The notes under the pieces are model-generated. The model ran no database searches, had not been told where the DNA came from, and worked only from the letters and a program-made list of their open reading frames with translations. Positions 4,939 through 9,760 of a DNA stretch of 9,760 nucleotides are shown piece after piece. The position numbers and the translations under genes are program-made. How positions within the stretch are numbered: the first letter of the stretch is position 1; each line of letters opens with the position of its first letter. Source of the stretch: Microcaldota archaeon (GTDB taxonomy: Archaea; Micrarchaeota; Micrarchaeia; Burarchaeales; JAKAKT01); NCBI GenBank assembly GCA_026396425.1, contig JAPLWU010000072.1:1-9760 (forward strand). The letters are read 5' to 3'.

Positions 4939-4967
4939 ATAAAACAAAAACAAAGGTGAGATAGAAT

Positions 4968-5171
4968 ATGTCATTTGATGACGAAGGCGGAGATAGAGGC
5001 GGAAGAGGAGGCGGAGGCGGAAGAGGAGGCGGCGGCGGATTCAGGGGCGACAGGCCCATGTACGATGCCGTGTGCTCCGACTGTGGTCAGGAGTGCCAGG
5101 TCCCGTTCAAGCCGACCGATGGAAGGCCGGTTTACTGCCGAGACTGCTACCAAAAGCACAAGAAGTTCTAA
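4968..5171 (+). CDS. RGG-box / CxxC zinc-ribbon small protein
   Basis: A 67-residue protein in two parts. Residues 7-28 are almost only Gly, Arg and Asp (GGDRGGRGGGGGRGGGGGF), an RGG-type disordered tract. Residues 31-67 are a compact zinc ribbon, with C36-x2-C39 and C57-x2-C60 and an extra Cys43, in the context CSDCGQECQVPFKPTDGRPVYCRDC. The zinc-ribbon half is a recurrent family in small-genome bacteria and archaea, usually annotated hypothetical. RGG tracts bind RNA and drive condensate formation, so an RNA-associated role is likely but inferred. GGTGAG lies seven bases upstream of the ATG, behind a structured leader. The Gly tract is codon-repetitive (GGA GGC), so slippage length variation is possible. 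A T-rich terminator follows. Confidence 0.8.
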   Translation: MSFDDEGGDRGGRGGGGGRGGGGGFRGDRPMYDAVCSDCGQECQVPFKPTDGRPVYCRDCYQKHKKF

Positions 5172-5207
5172 TAAGCAATCAGCGAGATTAGCTTAAACGG
5201 AATATAT

Positions 5208-5229
5208 CCCTTTTTTTGTTATTTTTTAC
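5208..5229 (+). terminator. T-rich terminator after the zinc-ribbon gene
   Basis: CCCTTTTTTTG followed by TTATTTTTTAC begins about 36 bases after the stop. It is the strongest U-tract of the window and lacks an obvious stem. Confidence 0.55.
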
Positions 5230-5283
5230 TTTCCCCTAGCTTCTGCCTTGCCCCGCCGGCCCTGCCCGCGGAAGGCGGTAAGC

Positions 5284-5291
5284 AATATAAA
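5284..5291 (+). promoter_or_regulatory. TATA box before the micro-ORF and small membrane protein
   Basis: AATATAAA predicts a start near 5314, eight bases before the ATG of the 34-codon frame. It would serve both that frame and the membrane protein gene as one transcript. Confidence 0.4.
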
Positions 5292-5321
5292 CTCACATTC
5301 CCCACCCTTAGTGCGGTATCT

Positions 5322-5426
5322 ATGAAAGTCGTTCTCTTTGAGGCCTCAGACAAGCTCATGCAGAAAAAGAAAAAAGAATCCGAAAATTCCGGGTTAGAAA
5401 ACACGGACGACGGGGCTCAGGCCTAA
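5322..5426 (+). CDS. Possible 34-aa micro-protein leading a small operon
   Basis: A short frame reads MKVVLFEASDKLMQ, then a KKKKE cluster and an acidic tail ending DDGAQA. It starts eight bases after the transcript start predicted from the AATATAAA box, and its stop is 13 bases before the next ATG. Codon use (GTC GTT CTC TTT GAG GCC) suits this genome. I recognise no family. It has no ribosome binding site, consistent with a near-leaderless mRNA. It may be a real micro-protein or a short leader that couples translation to the membrane protein gene. Confidence 0.4.
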   Translation: MKVVLFEASDKLMQKKKKESENSGLENTDDGAQA

Positions 5427-5439
5427 CGGGGGCGGGCGT

Positions 5440-5706
5440 ATGGCTGGGGACAAAATCGCCGAAGAGATAAAAAAAATAAAATCGCGGAATGCCCGGGTGG
5501 AAAGGGACAAGGCCTGGGAGACGAGCTGGACCCGGAGAGCCCTAATCGTCCTGTTCACCTACCTCGTGATCGTGGTATTCCTCATCCAAATCCGCGACTC
5601 AAGGCCTTTCATGAACGCCCTCGTTCCAGCTTTGGCCTACCTCCTATCCACCCTCGCGGTGGGTCCCGTAAGAAATTTATGGGAGAAAAAAATCTACAAA
5701 AAATAA
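5440..5706 (+). CDS. Small two-helix membrane protein (conserved hypothetical)
   Basis: An 88-residue protein. A charged cytoplasmic N-terminal helix (EEIKKIKSRNARVERDKAWE) carries the motif DKAWETSWTRR at residues 23-33, which I recall as characteristic of a widespread uncharacterised family in bacteria and archaea. Two membrane helices follow at about 34-50 and 57-75 (LIVLFTYLVIVVFLIQ and MNALVPALAYLLSTLAV), with a basic tail LWEKKIYKK. Both termini should be cytoplasmic by the positive-inside rule. The G-rich run GGGGGCGGG just before the ATG may act as a weak ribosome binding site. It probably shares a transcript with the 34-codon frame. Function unknown. Confidence 0.7.
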   Translation: MAGDKIAEEIKKIKSRNARVERDKAWETSWTRRALIVLFTYLVIVVFLIQIRDSRPFMNALVPALAYLLSTLAVGPVRNLWEKKIYKK

Positions 5707-5755
5707 ACTCGGAAAAGTAAAACAGGAGAAAAAGAGAAAAGAAAAAAATCCTAAT

Positions 5756-6238
5756 CTAAGCGAGCATCCGCGCTACCGCATCCTTCGCCTTCCACGCGAA
5801 TGCCCCGCAAATCACATTTTCCACGGCGAGCACGCATGCAATCGAGGCGACGGCCATCAGCGACATCCCCACAAGCAGGTCAGTCACCACGAGGTAGGGC
5901 AGCTGGATTGCGTAAGCCATCAGCACCGCCTTCACCGCGCCGTGCTTTTTCACGAAGTAGGCAGCAAAATAGCCGAGAATCGCATTCCCCCCTATTATGT
6001 AGAGGTTGTTCATGGCGAACGCGTTGTAGCTCGCCGCGAAAGCCCCGGTTGCCGCTCCCGCAAGCGGGCCGAAAAGCATCGCGCTCATGAATATGGCGGC
6101 TTGGAAGAAGTGGAATCTCACTCCGAAAGCCGGAATCACTGCGAGCGAGAGCGCGAGCGCCCCGAGGCTCAGTCCCAAATAGGCCGCAACTCGCCTGAAA
6201 TTATTGAGCGGAAGAAACACGTCGTGCATAATTTCCAT
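5756..6238 (-). CDS. Integral membrane protein, ECF-transporter S-component-like
   Basis: GAGGTG six bases upstream of this ATG fixes the start; a longer upstream reading has no such site. The 160-residue product is nearly all hydrophobic, with about five membrane helices. Residues 45-72 read FQAAIFMSAMLFGPLAGAATGAFAAS, the GPlaGa(lv)Ga pattern of substrate-binding (S) subunits of energy-coupling-factor vitamin transporters. NNLYIIGGNAILGYFAAYFVKK follows near residue 77. S subunits capture a vitamin or metal and work with a shared T/ATPase module, which is not in this window. The substrate cannot be guessed. At 160 residues it is slightly short for the family. It is divergently transcribed from the truncated phosphoribosyltransferase through one shared TATA box. 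An alternative is an unrelated five-helix membrane protein. Confidence 0.55.
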   Translation of the reverse strand: MEIMHDVFLPLNNFRRVAAYLGLSLGALALSLAVIPAFGVRFHFFQAAIFMSAMLFGPLAGAATGAFAASYNAFAMNNLYIIGGNAILGYFAAYFVKKHGAVKAVLMAYAIQLPYLVVTDLLVGMSLMAVASIACVLAVENVICGAFAWKAKDAVARMLA

Positions 6239-6280
6239 AATACACACCTCGCGGATTTTCAAACATAATTCCAATAACAA

Positions 6281-6288
6281 TATTTAAA
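6281..6288. promoter_or_regulatory. Shared near-palindromic TATA box (ECF-S-like / phosphoribosyltransferase)
   Basis: TATTTAAA reads TTTAAATA on the other strand, so both directions carry a good archaeal TATA core. Rightward spacing predicts a start within two or three bases of the ATG at 6313 (leaderless). Leftward spacing predicts a 20-base leader holding GAGGTG before the ATG at 6238. Confidence 0.5.
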
Positions 6289-6312
6289 CTGTTTTCGCCA
6301 AATTGCTTATTG

Positions 6313-6522
6313 ATGCGAATGGAAATAACCTCCGAGGAGTTCATGAGGAAGCTCTCGCGCGAACTCGCCTTCAGGCGCTTCGATGTCGTAATAGGCCTTG
6401 GCAGGGGCGGCGTCATACCCGGCGCAATCTCGGCAGAGCTTATCAAAACCAACTTCGGCACGATACACTACGAGCTGTACGGAGAGGGGATGCCCCCGCC
6501 ACGCATCCGCGGGACCTTGTAG
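6313..6522 (+). CDS. Phosphoribosyltransferase, truncated at the 3' end
   Basis: The 69 residues match the N-terminal half of a type I phosphoribosyltransferase of the hypoxanthine/xanthine type. They include helix MEITSEEFMRKLSREL, strand and loop FDVVIGLGRGGVIPGAISAELI, and strand TIHYELYGEG. In the family this part precedes a flexible loop and then the PRPP-binding VDDVxxTG motif, needed for transfer of phosphoribose to a purine base. That motif and the rest of the fold (normally 150-200 residues in all) are missing. After PPPRIR the frame enters the antisense of the MscS gene and stops within four codons. The product should be inactive. The ATG is taken because the TATA box predicts a leaderless start there; a second ATG two codons later is possible. 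Family call is good; the substrate is unknown. Confidence 0.65.
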   Translation: MRMEITSEEFMRKLSRELAFRRFDVVIGLGRGGVIPGAISAELIKTNFGTIHYELYGEGMPPPRIRGTL

Positions 6523-7544
6523 ATTTCTTCTGTCGCCTCGACCCACCTGTCGTATCCCGTGGAATAATCCTCCACCCAGAAATACGCCTCGCCAAGCACG
6601 GCGGAGTCGCCCATCGATGTGAAAACGACCTTCGGCTCTTGGGCCTTGCTTATCCCAGTTATCCCCTTTATCGTGGAGAGTATGACTTTTCTCGCCCTTT
6701 CCGTATCAGTTCCGTAAGCAACCCCGAACTTAACGACGAGGCGCAGCGAGTGGTCGGGCTGCACGTAATTCTTTATCTTCGTCTTGGCGAGAATCGAGTT
6801 CGGGACGGTAATCATTTCATTATTGTAAGTCCTGATGCGCGTGCTCCTCAGCCCGACGTCGGCTATCACGCCAATCTCGCCGCTGTCGAGCTCCACCTTG
6901 TCGCCCACCTTGAACGTCTTGTCGAGTATGAGCGAGACCCCGCCGAAAATGTTGGACAAACTGTCCTGCATTGCGAAAGATACGGCAAGGCCGGCGATTC
7001 CCAACCCTGCGAGGAACGGCCCGATGTCGACTCCCCAGTGCGAGAGTATGAGTATAGCCCCGAAAATCCATATGATGGCGGTCGTGGTCTTCTTCGCAAT
7101 GGGCATTATCTCGTCATCAAGGGTCGACTGGGTCCTCTCGGCGAGCTTCTCGAACCCGTACTTGAAAAACACGTTGGCAATCGAAACCGCCGCGAGTACA
7201 ACCACCAAATATATCAGCGTGACGATTATGTTCGAAGCCAGGCTTCCCGCCCCGCCCATACCGAGGATGCCTACGGCCCAGAGAAGGCCGAGGAGCACAA
7301 TCGCCCTGAATGTCGGCTCGGGCAGCGCTTCCAATACCTTGTCATCAAGCTCCGTCTTCGTCCTCTTGGCAACGTGCCAGAAAAGCCACCTCATCGCCAA
7401 TGTCGAAATGAATGCGAGCACGATTGAACCCAAAACCACCAAGACCGCTCCGGCTATGGGATTCTCGACAACCCACGCGTTCTCGCCAAGCGTAGCCTTC
7501 GCGTCGAAAATCGCCGTTGCGTTATAAGTGAAATTATCGGCCAT
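6468..7544 (-). CDS. MscS-family mechanosensitive channel, C-terminus replaced
   Basis: GGGAGGT six bases before this ATG decides the start over one eight codons upstream. The 358-residue protein has extra N-terminal helices (about 29-56, 78-98, 103-127 and 153-170). The conserved MscS pore helix and beta domain follow: GPFLAGLGIAGLAVSFAMQD (175-194), NIFGGVSLILDKTFKVGDKVE (198-218) and VGLRSTRIRTYNNEMITVPN (230-249). The C-terminal alpha/beta cage domain continues to RWVEATEEIYK at 343. MscS channels open under membrane tension to release solutes on osmotic downshock. The last 15 residues (VPRMRGGGIPSPYSS) are not MscS-like. They are read from the antisense of the phosphoribosyltransferase gene, so the usual terminal strand of the cage, about 15-20 residues, is lost. 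The channel core is intact. Divergent from the cupin gene. Confidence 0.85.
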   Translation of the reverse strand: MADNFTYNATAIFDAKATLGENAWVVENPIAGAVLVVLGSIVLAFISTLAMRWLFWHVAKRTKTELDDKVLEALPEPTFRAIVLLGLLWAVGILGMGGAGSLASNIIVTLIYLVVVLAAVSIANVFFKYGFEKLAERTQSTLDDEIMPIAKKTTTAIIWIFGAILILSHWGVDIGPFLAGLGIAGLAVSFAMQDSLSNIFGGVSLILDKTFKVGDKVELDSGEIGVIADVGLRSTRIRTYNNEMITVPNSILAKTKIKNYVQPDHSLRLVVKFGVAYGTDTERARKVILSTIKGITGISKAQEPKVVFTSMGDSAVLGEAYFWVEDYSTGYDRWVEATEEIYKVPRMRGGGIPSPYSS

Positions 7545-7584
7545 GGCAAAACCTCCCGCTTCCTTCATTTGTATGCCCCAAATC

Positions 7585-7594
7585 TTTTATTAAA
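7585..7594. promoter_or_regulatory. Shared near-palindromic TATA box (MscS / cupin)
   Basis: TTTTATTAAA reads TTTAATAAAA on the minus strand. Predicted starts lie near 7564 (minus) and 7616 (plus). Each leaves a leader of about 20 bases with a good ribosome binding site, GGGAGG and AGGTGG respectively. Confidence 0.5.
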
Positions 7595-7637
7595 TCTTGC
7601 CATGAAACAGGAAACAAGAAATCGGCAGGTGGCTCGC

Positions 7638-7943
7638 ATGGAAACAAGAAAAATCGAACGCAAGGGCAAGCTCATCGATTCAGAATCCTTGCACTTCAAG
7701 TCGGGCTGCGTCGAACTCGCGCCCGGCCAGAGCATAGGCGAGCATTCCACCAAATCAGGAGAAGAAATAATTGTGATTCTCGAGGGGAAGGCGAAAGTGG
7801 TTTGCAACGGGGAAGAAAGCACGGCCGAGGCCCGCTCGCTCGTCTTAATCCCCCCGAACTCAAAGCACAACGTCACTAACATCGGCGACTCGGTCTTGAA
7901 ATACGTCTACATCGTTTCGAAAAACGGCGTGCAGGGAAAATAG
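7638..7943 (+). CDS. Small single-domain cupin
   Basis: AGGTGG five bases upstream selects this ATG; earlier in-frame starts precede or overlap the promoter. The 101-residue protein is one cupin barrel. Motif 1 is PGQSIGEHSTKSGEEIIVILEG (residues 29-50), with His36 and Glu42 or Glu43 as likely metal ligands; the usual second histidine of HxH is absent. Motif 2 is IPPNSKHNVTN (71-81), with His77. A final strand SVLKYVYIVS follows. Such small cupins bind a divalent metal and may be isomerases, dioxygenases or sugar-binding proteins; no substrate can be inferred. It ends three bases before the convergent DUF304-type gene, with no terminator between them. Confidence 0.8.
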   Translation: METRKIERKGKLIDSESLHFKSGCVELAPGQSIGEHSTKSGEEIIVILEGKAKVVCNGEESTAEARSLVLIPPNSKHNVTNIGDSVLKYVYIVSKNGVQGK

Positions 7944-7946
7944 CAA

Positions 7947-8498
7947 TCAGTATATGTCCGTTTCCGGTCGGCTCTCCGAAGCCCCCCGCCCTGGTTGGCC
8001 TCCCTCCAAGCCGCGGTTCTTAGCCTGCCCGCCGCCCATCTCATCCATCCTCGCGTATATCTCATCGTGCATCTTTTCTGCGTCTGAATAGGAGAGGCAG
8101 TCTACGATTACCTCGTAGCCCTCCTTTCCCGCCGTGTTTATGTTCAGCATGGCCGCCCCGAGCAGCTTGTCAATGAAGCTCCTCGTTACCGACGTATCCG
8201 TGATTCTCTGCACGTTTATCTTCTTCTCGCTGTGTGAGAGGATTCCCCTTTCCTCTATAACGTCGTCTCCGTCCATGTACAATTTCACGGAATTGCAGTA
8301 AACCACGGAGTAAGAGTATAAAACTCCCATTAAAATCAAGCTCGCAGCGAGTATTACGAAGACCGGCAAAATCAAGCCGGTGCTCAGCCCGCCGGCCAGT
8401 ATGATGATGACCGCCAATAAGCACGCAATCGGAATTAGCATTGCAGTCGAATAGCGCTTTATGTAATGGATTCTTGTTTTCGGCGAAATAACATCCAT
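7947..8498 (-). CDS. DUF304/bPH2-type PH-domain membrane protein
   Basis: A 183-residue protein of the YdbS/YdbT-like group. A short N-terminus (SPKTRIHYI) leads into two membrane helices at about 20-37 and 43-66. The bacterial PH domain follows, with the family signature VIEERGILSHSEKKINVQRITDTSVTRSFIDKLLG (residues 80-114) and LNINTAGKEGYEVIVDCLS. The last 30 residues are a Gly-, Gln- and Arg-rich disordered tail (GGGQAKNRGLEGGQPGRG). These proteins are membrane anchored with the PH fold in the cytoplasm; their molecular role is not established. GGAG eight to nine bases before the ATG and a TATA box further upstream support the start. It is unrelated in sequence to the PH-like protein at 1957-2598. 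Confidence 0.8.
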   Translation of the reverse strand: MDVISPKTRIHYIKRYSTAMLIPIACLLAVIIILAGGLSTGLILPVFVILAASLILMGVLYSYSVVYCNSVKLYMDGDDVIEERGILSHSEKKINVQRITDTSVTRSFIDKLLGAAMLNINTAGKEGYEVIVDCLSYSDAEKMHDEIYARMDEMGGGQAKNRGLEGGQPGRGASESRPETDIY

Positions 8499-8533
8499 CC
8501 GCCCACGCTCCTATTCACCACTTGCCCTCCCGA

Positions 8534-8543
8534 TTATATAAAT
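8534..8543 (-). promoter_or_regulatory. TATA box for the DUF304-type gene
   Basis: Minus-strand ATTTATATAA predicts a start near 8512, just before the GGAG at 8511-8508. It is distinct from the plus-strand box at 8572-8579, so this divergent pair does not share one TATA. Confidence 0.5.
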
Positions 8544-8564
8544 CTCTCTCCCACTCCGGCGCAG

Positions 8565-8579
8565 CGAAAGGTTTTTAAA
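8565..8579 (+). promoter_or_regulatory. BRE plus TATA box for the candidate small RNA
   Basis: CGAAAGG followed directly by TTTTTAAA is a textbook archaeal BRE/TATA arrangement and the best promoter of the window. Its centre lies 26-27 bases before 8602, the first base of a perfect palindrome. A weaker AT-rich stretch (AATATAATATTAA, 8584-8596) lies between. Confidence 0.5.
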
Positions 8580-8601
8580 TGTCAATATAATATTAACATA
8601 A

Positions 8602-8738
8602 CTGTCAGCATCATGCTGACAGATACGCCGAATCGGCAACCTCTCTCCATACATCAGCCCTTCAAAAAACACCACCCGGGAAGGAGCCCATGACGCCCTC
8701 AGTCGAATGGGCGGGCTCCTTCCTTATTTTCTTTTTTT
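8602..8738 (+). ncRNA. Candidate small RNA with 5' hairpin and terminator hairpin
   Basis: No protein gene I believe lies between 8499 and 8736. The plus strand has a strong BRE/TATA box. The predicted start is at the first base of a 21-base perfect palindrome (CTGTCAGCAT, central C, then its complement, 8602-8622). A small GCCGA-A-TCGGC hairpin (8627-8637) comes next, then an unstructured C/A-rich stretch. The end is an 11-bp hairpin, GGAAGGAGCCC (8679-8689) with GGGCTCCTTCC (8713-8723), followed by a T-rich tract. The whole would be an RNA of about 135 bases with both ends folded. The same palindrome could instead be a DNA operator at the transcript start. The only frame inside, 26 codons from 8613, starts within the 5' hairpin and has no ribosome binding site. 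I know no matching RNA family. Confidence 0.4.
8679..8738 (+). terminator. Strong hairpin terminator
   Basis: The 11-bp perfect stem encloses a second GCCC/GGGC helix (8695-8698 with 8709-8712). The T-rich tract TTATTTTCTTTTTTT follows at once. The tract is on the plus strand only, so it ends rightward transcription from the small-RNA promoter, not the carboxylase gene. It also overlaps the last codon of the convergent carboxylase. Confidence 0.65.
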
Positions 8739-9708
8739 AGCCGAGGAAGTGGCGCTCGTGCGCCGCGCGCAAAATCAGCTCCCTGAGCGCCTCCCCGTCC
8801 TCCTTTTTCGTGACGAGCTCGTATATCCTCGAGGTCGCCCTGTAGTGCTCCATATCGCGTTTTGTTCTCGCGCTGCCCACCACATCGCTTATTTTTTTGT
8901 AGAACTCGGCGTCTATCGCCTTCAAATTGTCGTCGTTCAGGAAGCGCAAGGCATAGCCGAGGTCTGCGAAAACCGACGGATACGCCCTCTCAATCGCCTC
9001 GAACTCCCTCCCGCTCAGGCAGCTCAGGCCCATCAGCTCCGGCGGGAATCCGAAGGAATAGAAGGCGGCGCAGAAGGGAATGGCGCGCGGGAGCTTGAAC
9101 GGTCCCTTCCCGCGCGAGTAGCCGAAAAGCCCGATGTGGAGCTTCCTTCTCCTCCTCTGCGGAATAATCCTCACCGCAGGTACGACTACCGGGAAAAATT
9201 TCTTCATCTCCCTCGCGTAGCACAGCTTCGATTTTTCGGCTATGGCGAGCACCCTCGCCTCAGAGTCGATTTGGTGCGGCGCTCTTCGCTTATGCCTGCC
9301 CAATTTCCTTATCCCATCGCGAACGCTGTCGAGGGGGTAGTCGTATTTGAAGGCCGACTGAATCGTGAAAGTCTGAACCGAAGGGTAGCCAGTCAGCAGC
9401 CGGTTGACATTCCCAGGGTAAAGATTTCCCCTGAAGGGCGCGCTCCCGCACCCCAATATGGGCAGAATGTCTATCCCGAGTTTCTTCTCCTCGCGGTGGA
9501 GCCTGCACATGGCGACCTTGAGCATGAGAACGGTTGCAATCGAACCGTAGTTGAGCGCAGGGTCCGAGCGGGCGAACCACGCGCGCACGTAATCTCCCAC
9601 CTTTTCGCGGGCTACGAAGCTCCTTATTATCTTCGGCGAGGAAAGTATGCTCTCCTCGTTCTCGAAGAGCGGTATCACGCGTATCTCTTTAGGGAAGAAT
9701 TCGCCCAT
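8737..9708 (-). CDS. ppcA: Archaeal-type phosphoenolpyruvate carboxylase, N-terminal part missing
   Basis: The enzyme adds bicarbonate to phosphoenolpyruvate to give oxaloacetate, feeding the citric-acid intermediates. The 323 residues from the first in-frame ATG match the C-terminal two-thirds of the archaeal-type family (usually around 500 residues). Recognisable blocks are EIRVIPLFENEESIL (8-22), FARSDPALNYG (45-55), GCGSAPFRGNLYPGN (86-100), TFTIQSAFKYDYP (113-125), RRRRKLHIGLFGYSRGKG (about 196-213) with the PEP/bicarbonate-handling basic residues, and FPPELMGLSCLS. The ending ERHFLG also fits the family. This ATG is not the native start: homology already begins upstream with SEW, and the family has about 150 more N-terminal residues. 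In this frame a TAG lies at 9738-9736, while another frame stays open to the window edge, so the gene seems frameshifted here or broken. No partner genes are visible. Confidence 0.85.
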   Translation of the reverse strand: MGEFFPKEIRVIPLFENEESILSSPKIIRSFVAREKVGDYVRAWFARSDPALNYGSIATVLMLKVAMCRLHREEKKLGIDILPILGCGSAPFRGNLYPGNVNRLLTGYPSVQTFTIQSAFKYDYPLDSVRDGIRKLGRHKRRAPHQIDSEARVLAIAEKSKLCYAREMKKFFPVVVPAVRIIPQRRRRKLHIGLFGYSRGKGPFKLPRAIPFCAAFYSFGFPPELMGLSCLSGREFEAIERAYPSVFADLGYALRFLNDDNLKAIDAEFYKKISDVVGSARTKRDMEHYRATSRIYELVTKKEDGEALRELILRAAHERHFLG

Positions 9709-9760
9709 CCACTCGCTCTTCGAGAGCGAGCGGGCCTATCTCGATCCGAACAAATTCTTC
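9709..9760 (-). pseudogene. Upstream part of the carboxylase gene, out of frame
   Basis: Reading inward from the window edge, the frame EEFVRIEIGPLAL is open and looks like carboxylase sequence. The downstream gene uses a frame shifted by one base (KSEWMGEFFP). Skipping one base near 9721 gives a continuous IGPLAL-KSEWMGEFFP. The switch point lies in a 7-bp inverted repeat, TCGCTCT-TCG-AGAGCGA (9713-9729), a place where polymerase or assembly errors are plausible. Confidence 0.4.

Noticed and set aside
5942..6268. Plus-strand frame of 108 codons opposite the ECF-S-like gene
   Set aside because: Arg/Glu/His-rich antisense of a hydrophobic membrane protein, a common artefact.
6303..7427. Long plus-strand open frame (374 codons) across the MscS gene
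   Set aside because: It is antisense to the clearly recognisable MscS gene, rich in Arg, Glu and His with no fold pattern, and is open only because of the codon use of the opposite strand.
6835..7527. Second plus-strand open frame of 230 codons
   Set aside because: Also antisense to MscS, with Ser/Thr/Pro-rich low-complexity composition.
8613..8693. 26-codon frame beginning MLTDTPNRQP
   Set aside because: The ATG is inside the palindrome, there is no ribosome binding site and the frame ends in the terminator stem; it is better read as part of a non-coding RNA.
1..9760. CRISPR array, rRNA, tRNA or insertion-sequence transposase
   Set aside because: No regularly spaced repeats, no tRNA T-arm (GTTCGAATC-type) context, no rRNA-like sequence and no transposase motifs were seen on either strand.

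Overview
The window looks archaeal. It carries an archaeal-type phosphoenolpyruvate carboxylase and an archaeal SelB-like translation-factor relative. AT-rich TATA-like boxes (TTTTTAAA, TATAAAAT, TATTTAAA) lie about 26 bases before plausible transcript starts, and U-rich tracts follow several genes. Ribosome binding sites of the AGGAGG/GGTGG type occur beside starts that look leaderless. Many small, lineage-type hypotheticals sit around these genes (stand-alone ATP-cone, RGG/zinc-ribbon, small membrane proteins). Together they suggest a small-genome or DPANN-like archaeon, perhaps from a metagenome. The phylum cannot be settled from the sequence.

Layout. 1-464: 3' part of an exported DsbA-like thioredoxin-fold protein. 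557-1498: a SelB/EF-Tu-like protein whose G domain has lost its nucleotide-binding motifs. 1561-2598 (minus): a 48-residue coiled-coil protein and a two-helix membrane protein with a PH-like domain, the latter apparently frameshifted near its 3' end. 2599-3124: no intact gene, but a possible decayed radical-SAM/DNA-repair-type remnant and one copy of a 41-base repeat. 3125-3629: a ParD/RelE-type toxin-antitoxin pair lying between two copies of that repeat. 3780-4463: an orphan SAM methyltransferase lying between two copies of a different, hairpin-forming repeat. 4564-5706: ATP-cone protein, RGG/zinc-ribbon protein behind a predicted 5' UTR hairpin, a possible 34-residue micro-protein and a small two-helix membrane protein.

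5756-7943: two divergent gene pairs (ECF-S-like/phosphoribosyltransferase and MscS/cupin), each apparently driven from a single near-palindromic TATA box. The phosphoribosyltransferase and the MscS channel run tail to tail and truncate one another at about 6515, a probable deletion or assembly junction. 7947-8498 (minus): a DUF304-type PH-domain membrane protein. 8565-8738: no convincing protein gene, but a coherent candidate small RNA: BRE/TATA, a predicted start falling on a perfect 21-base palindrome, and an 11-bp hairpin with a T tract. 8737-9760 (minus): C-terminal two-thirds of PEP carboxylase, with the frame broken near the window edge.

The window has no single pathway; it is a mix of housekeeping and accessory genes. 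The most notable signals are non-coding: the candidate small RNA, the 5' UTR hairpin, the two repeat families bracketing the toxin-antitoxin and methyltransferase genes, and the shared bidirectional promoters. Two suspected single-base frameshifts and one gene-gene fusion mean assembly quality should be checked before decay is inferred.
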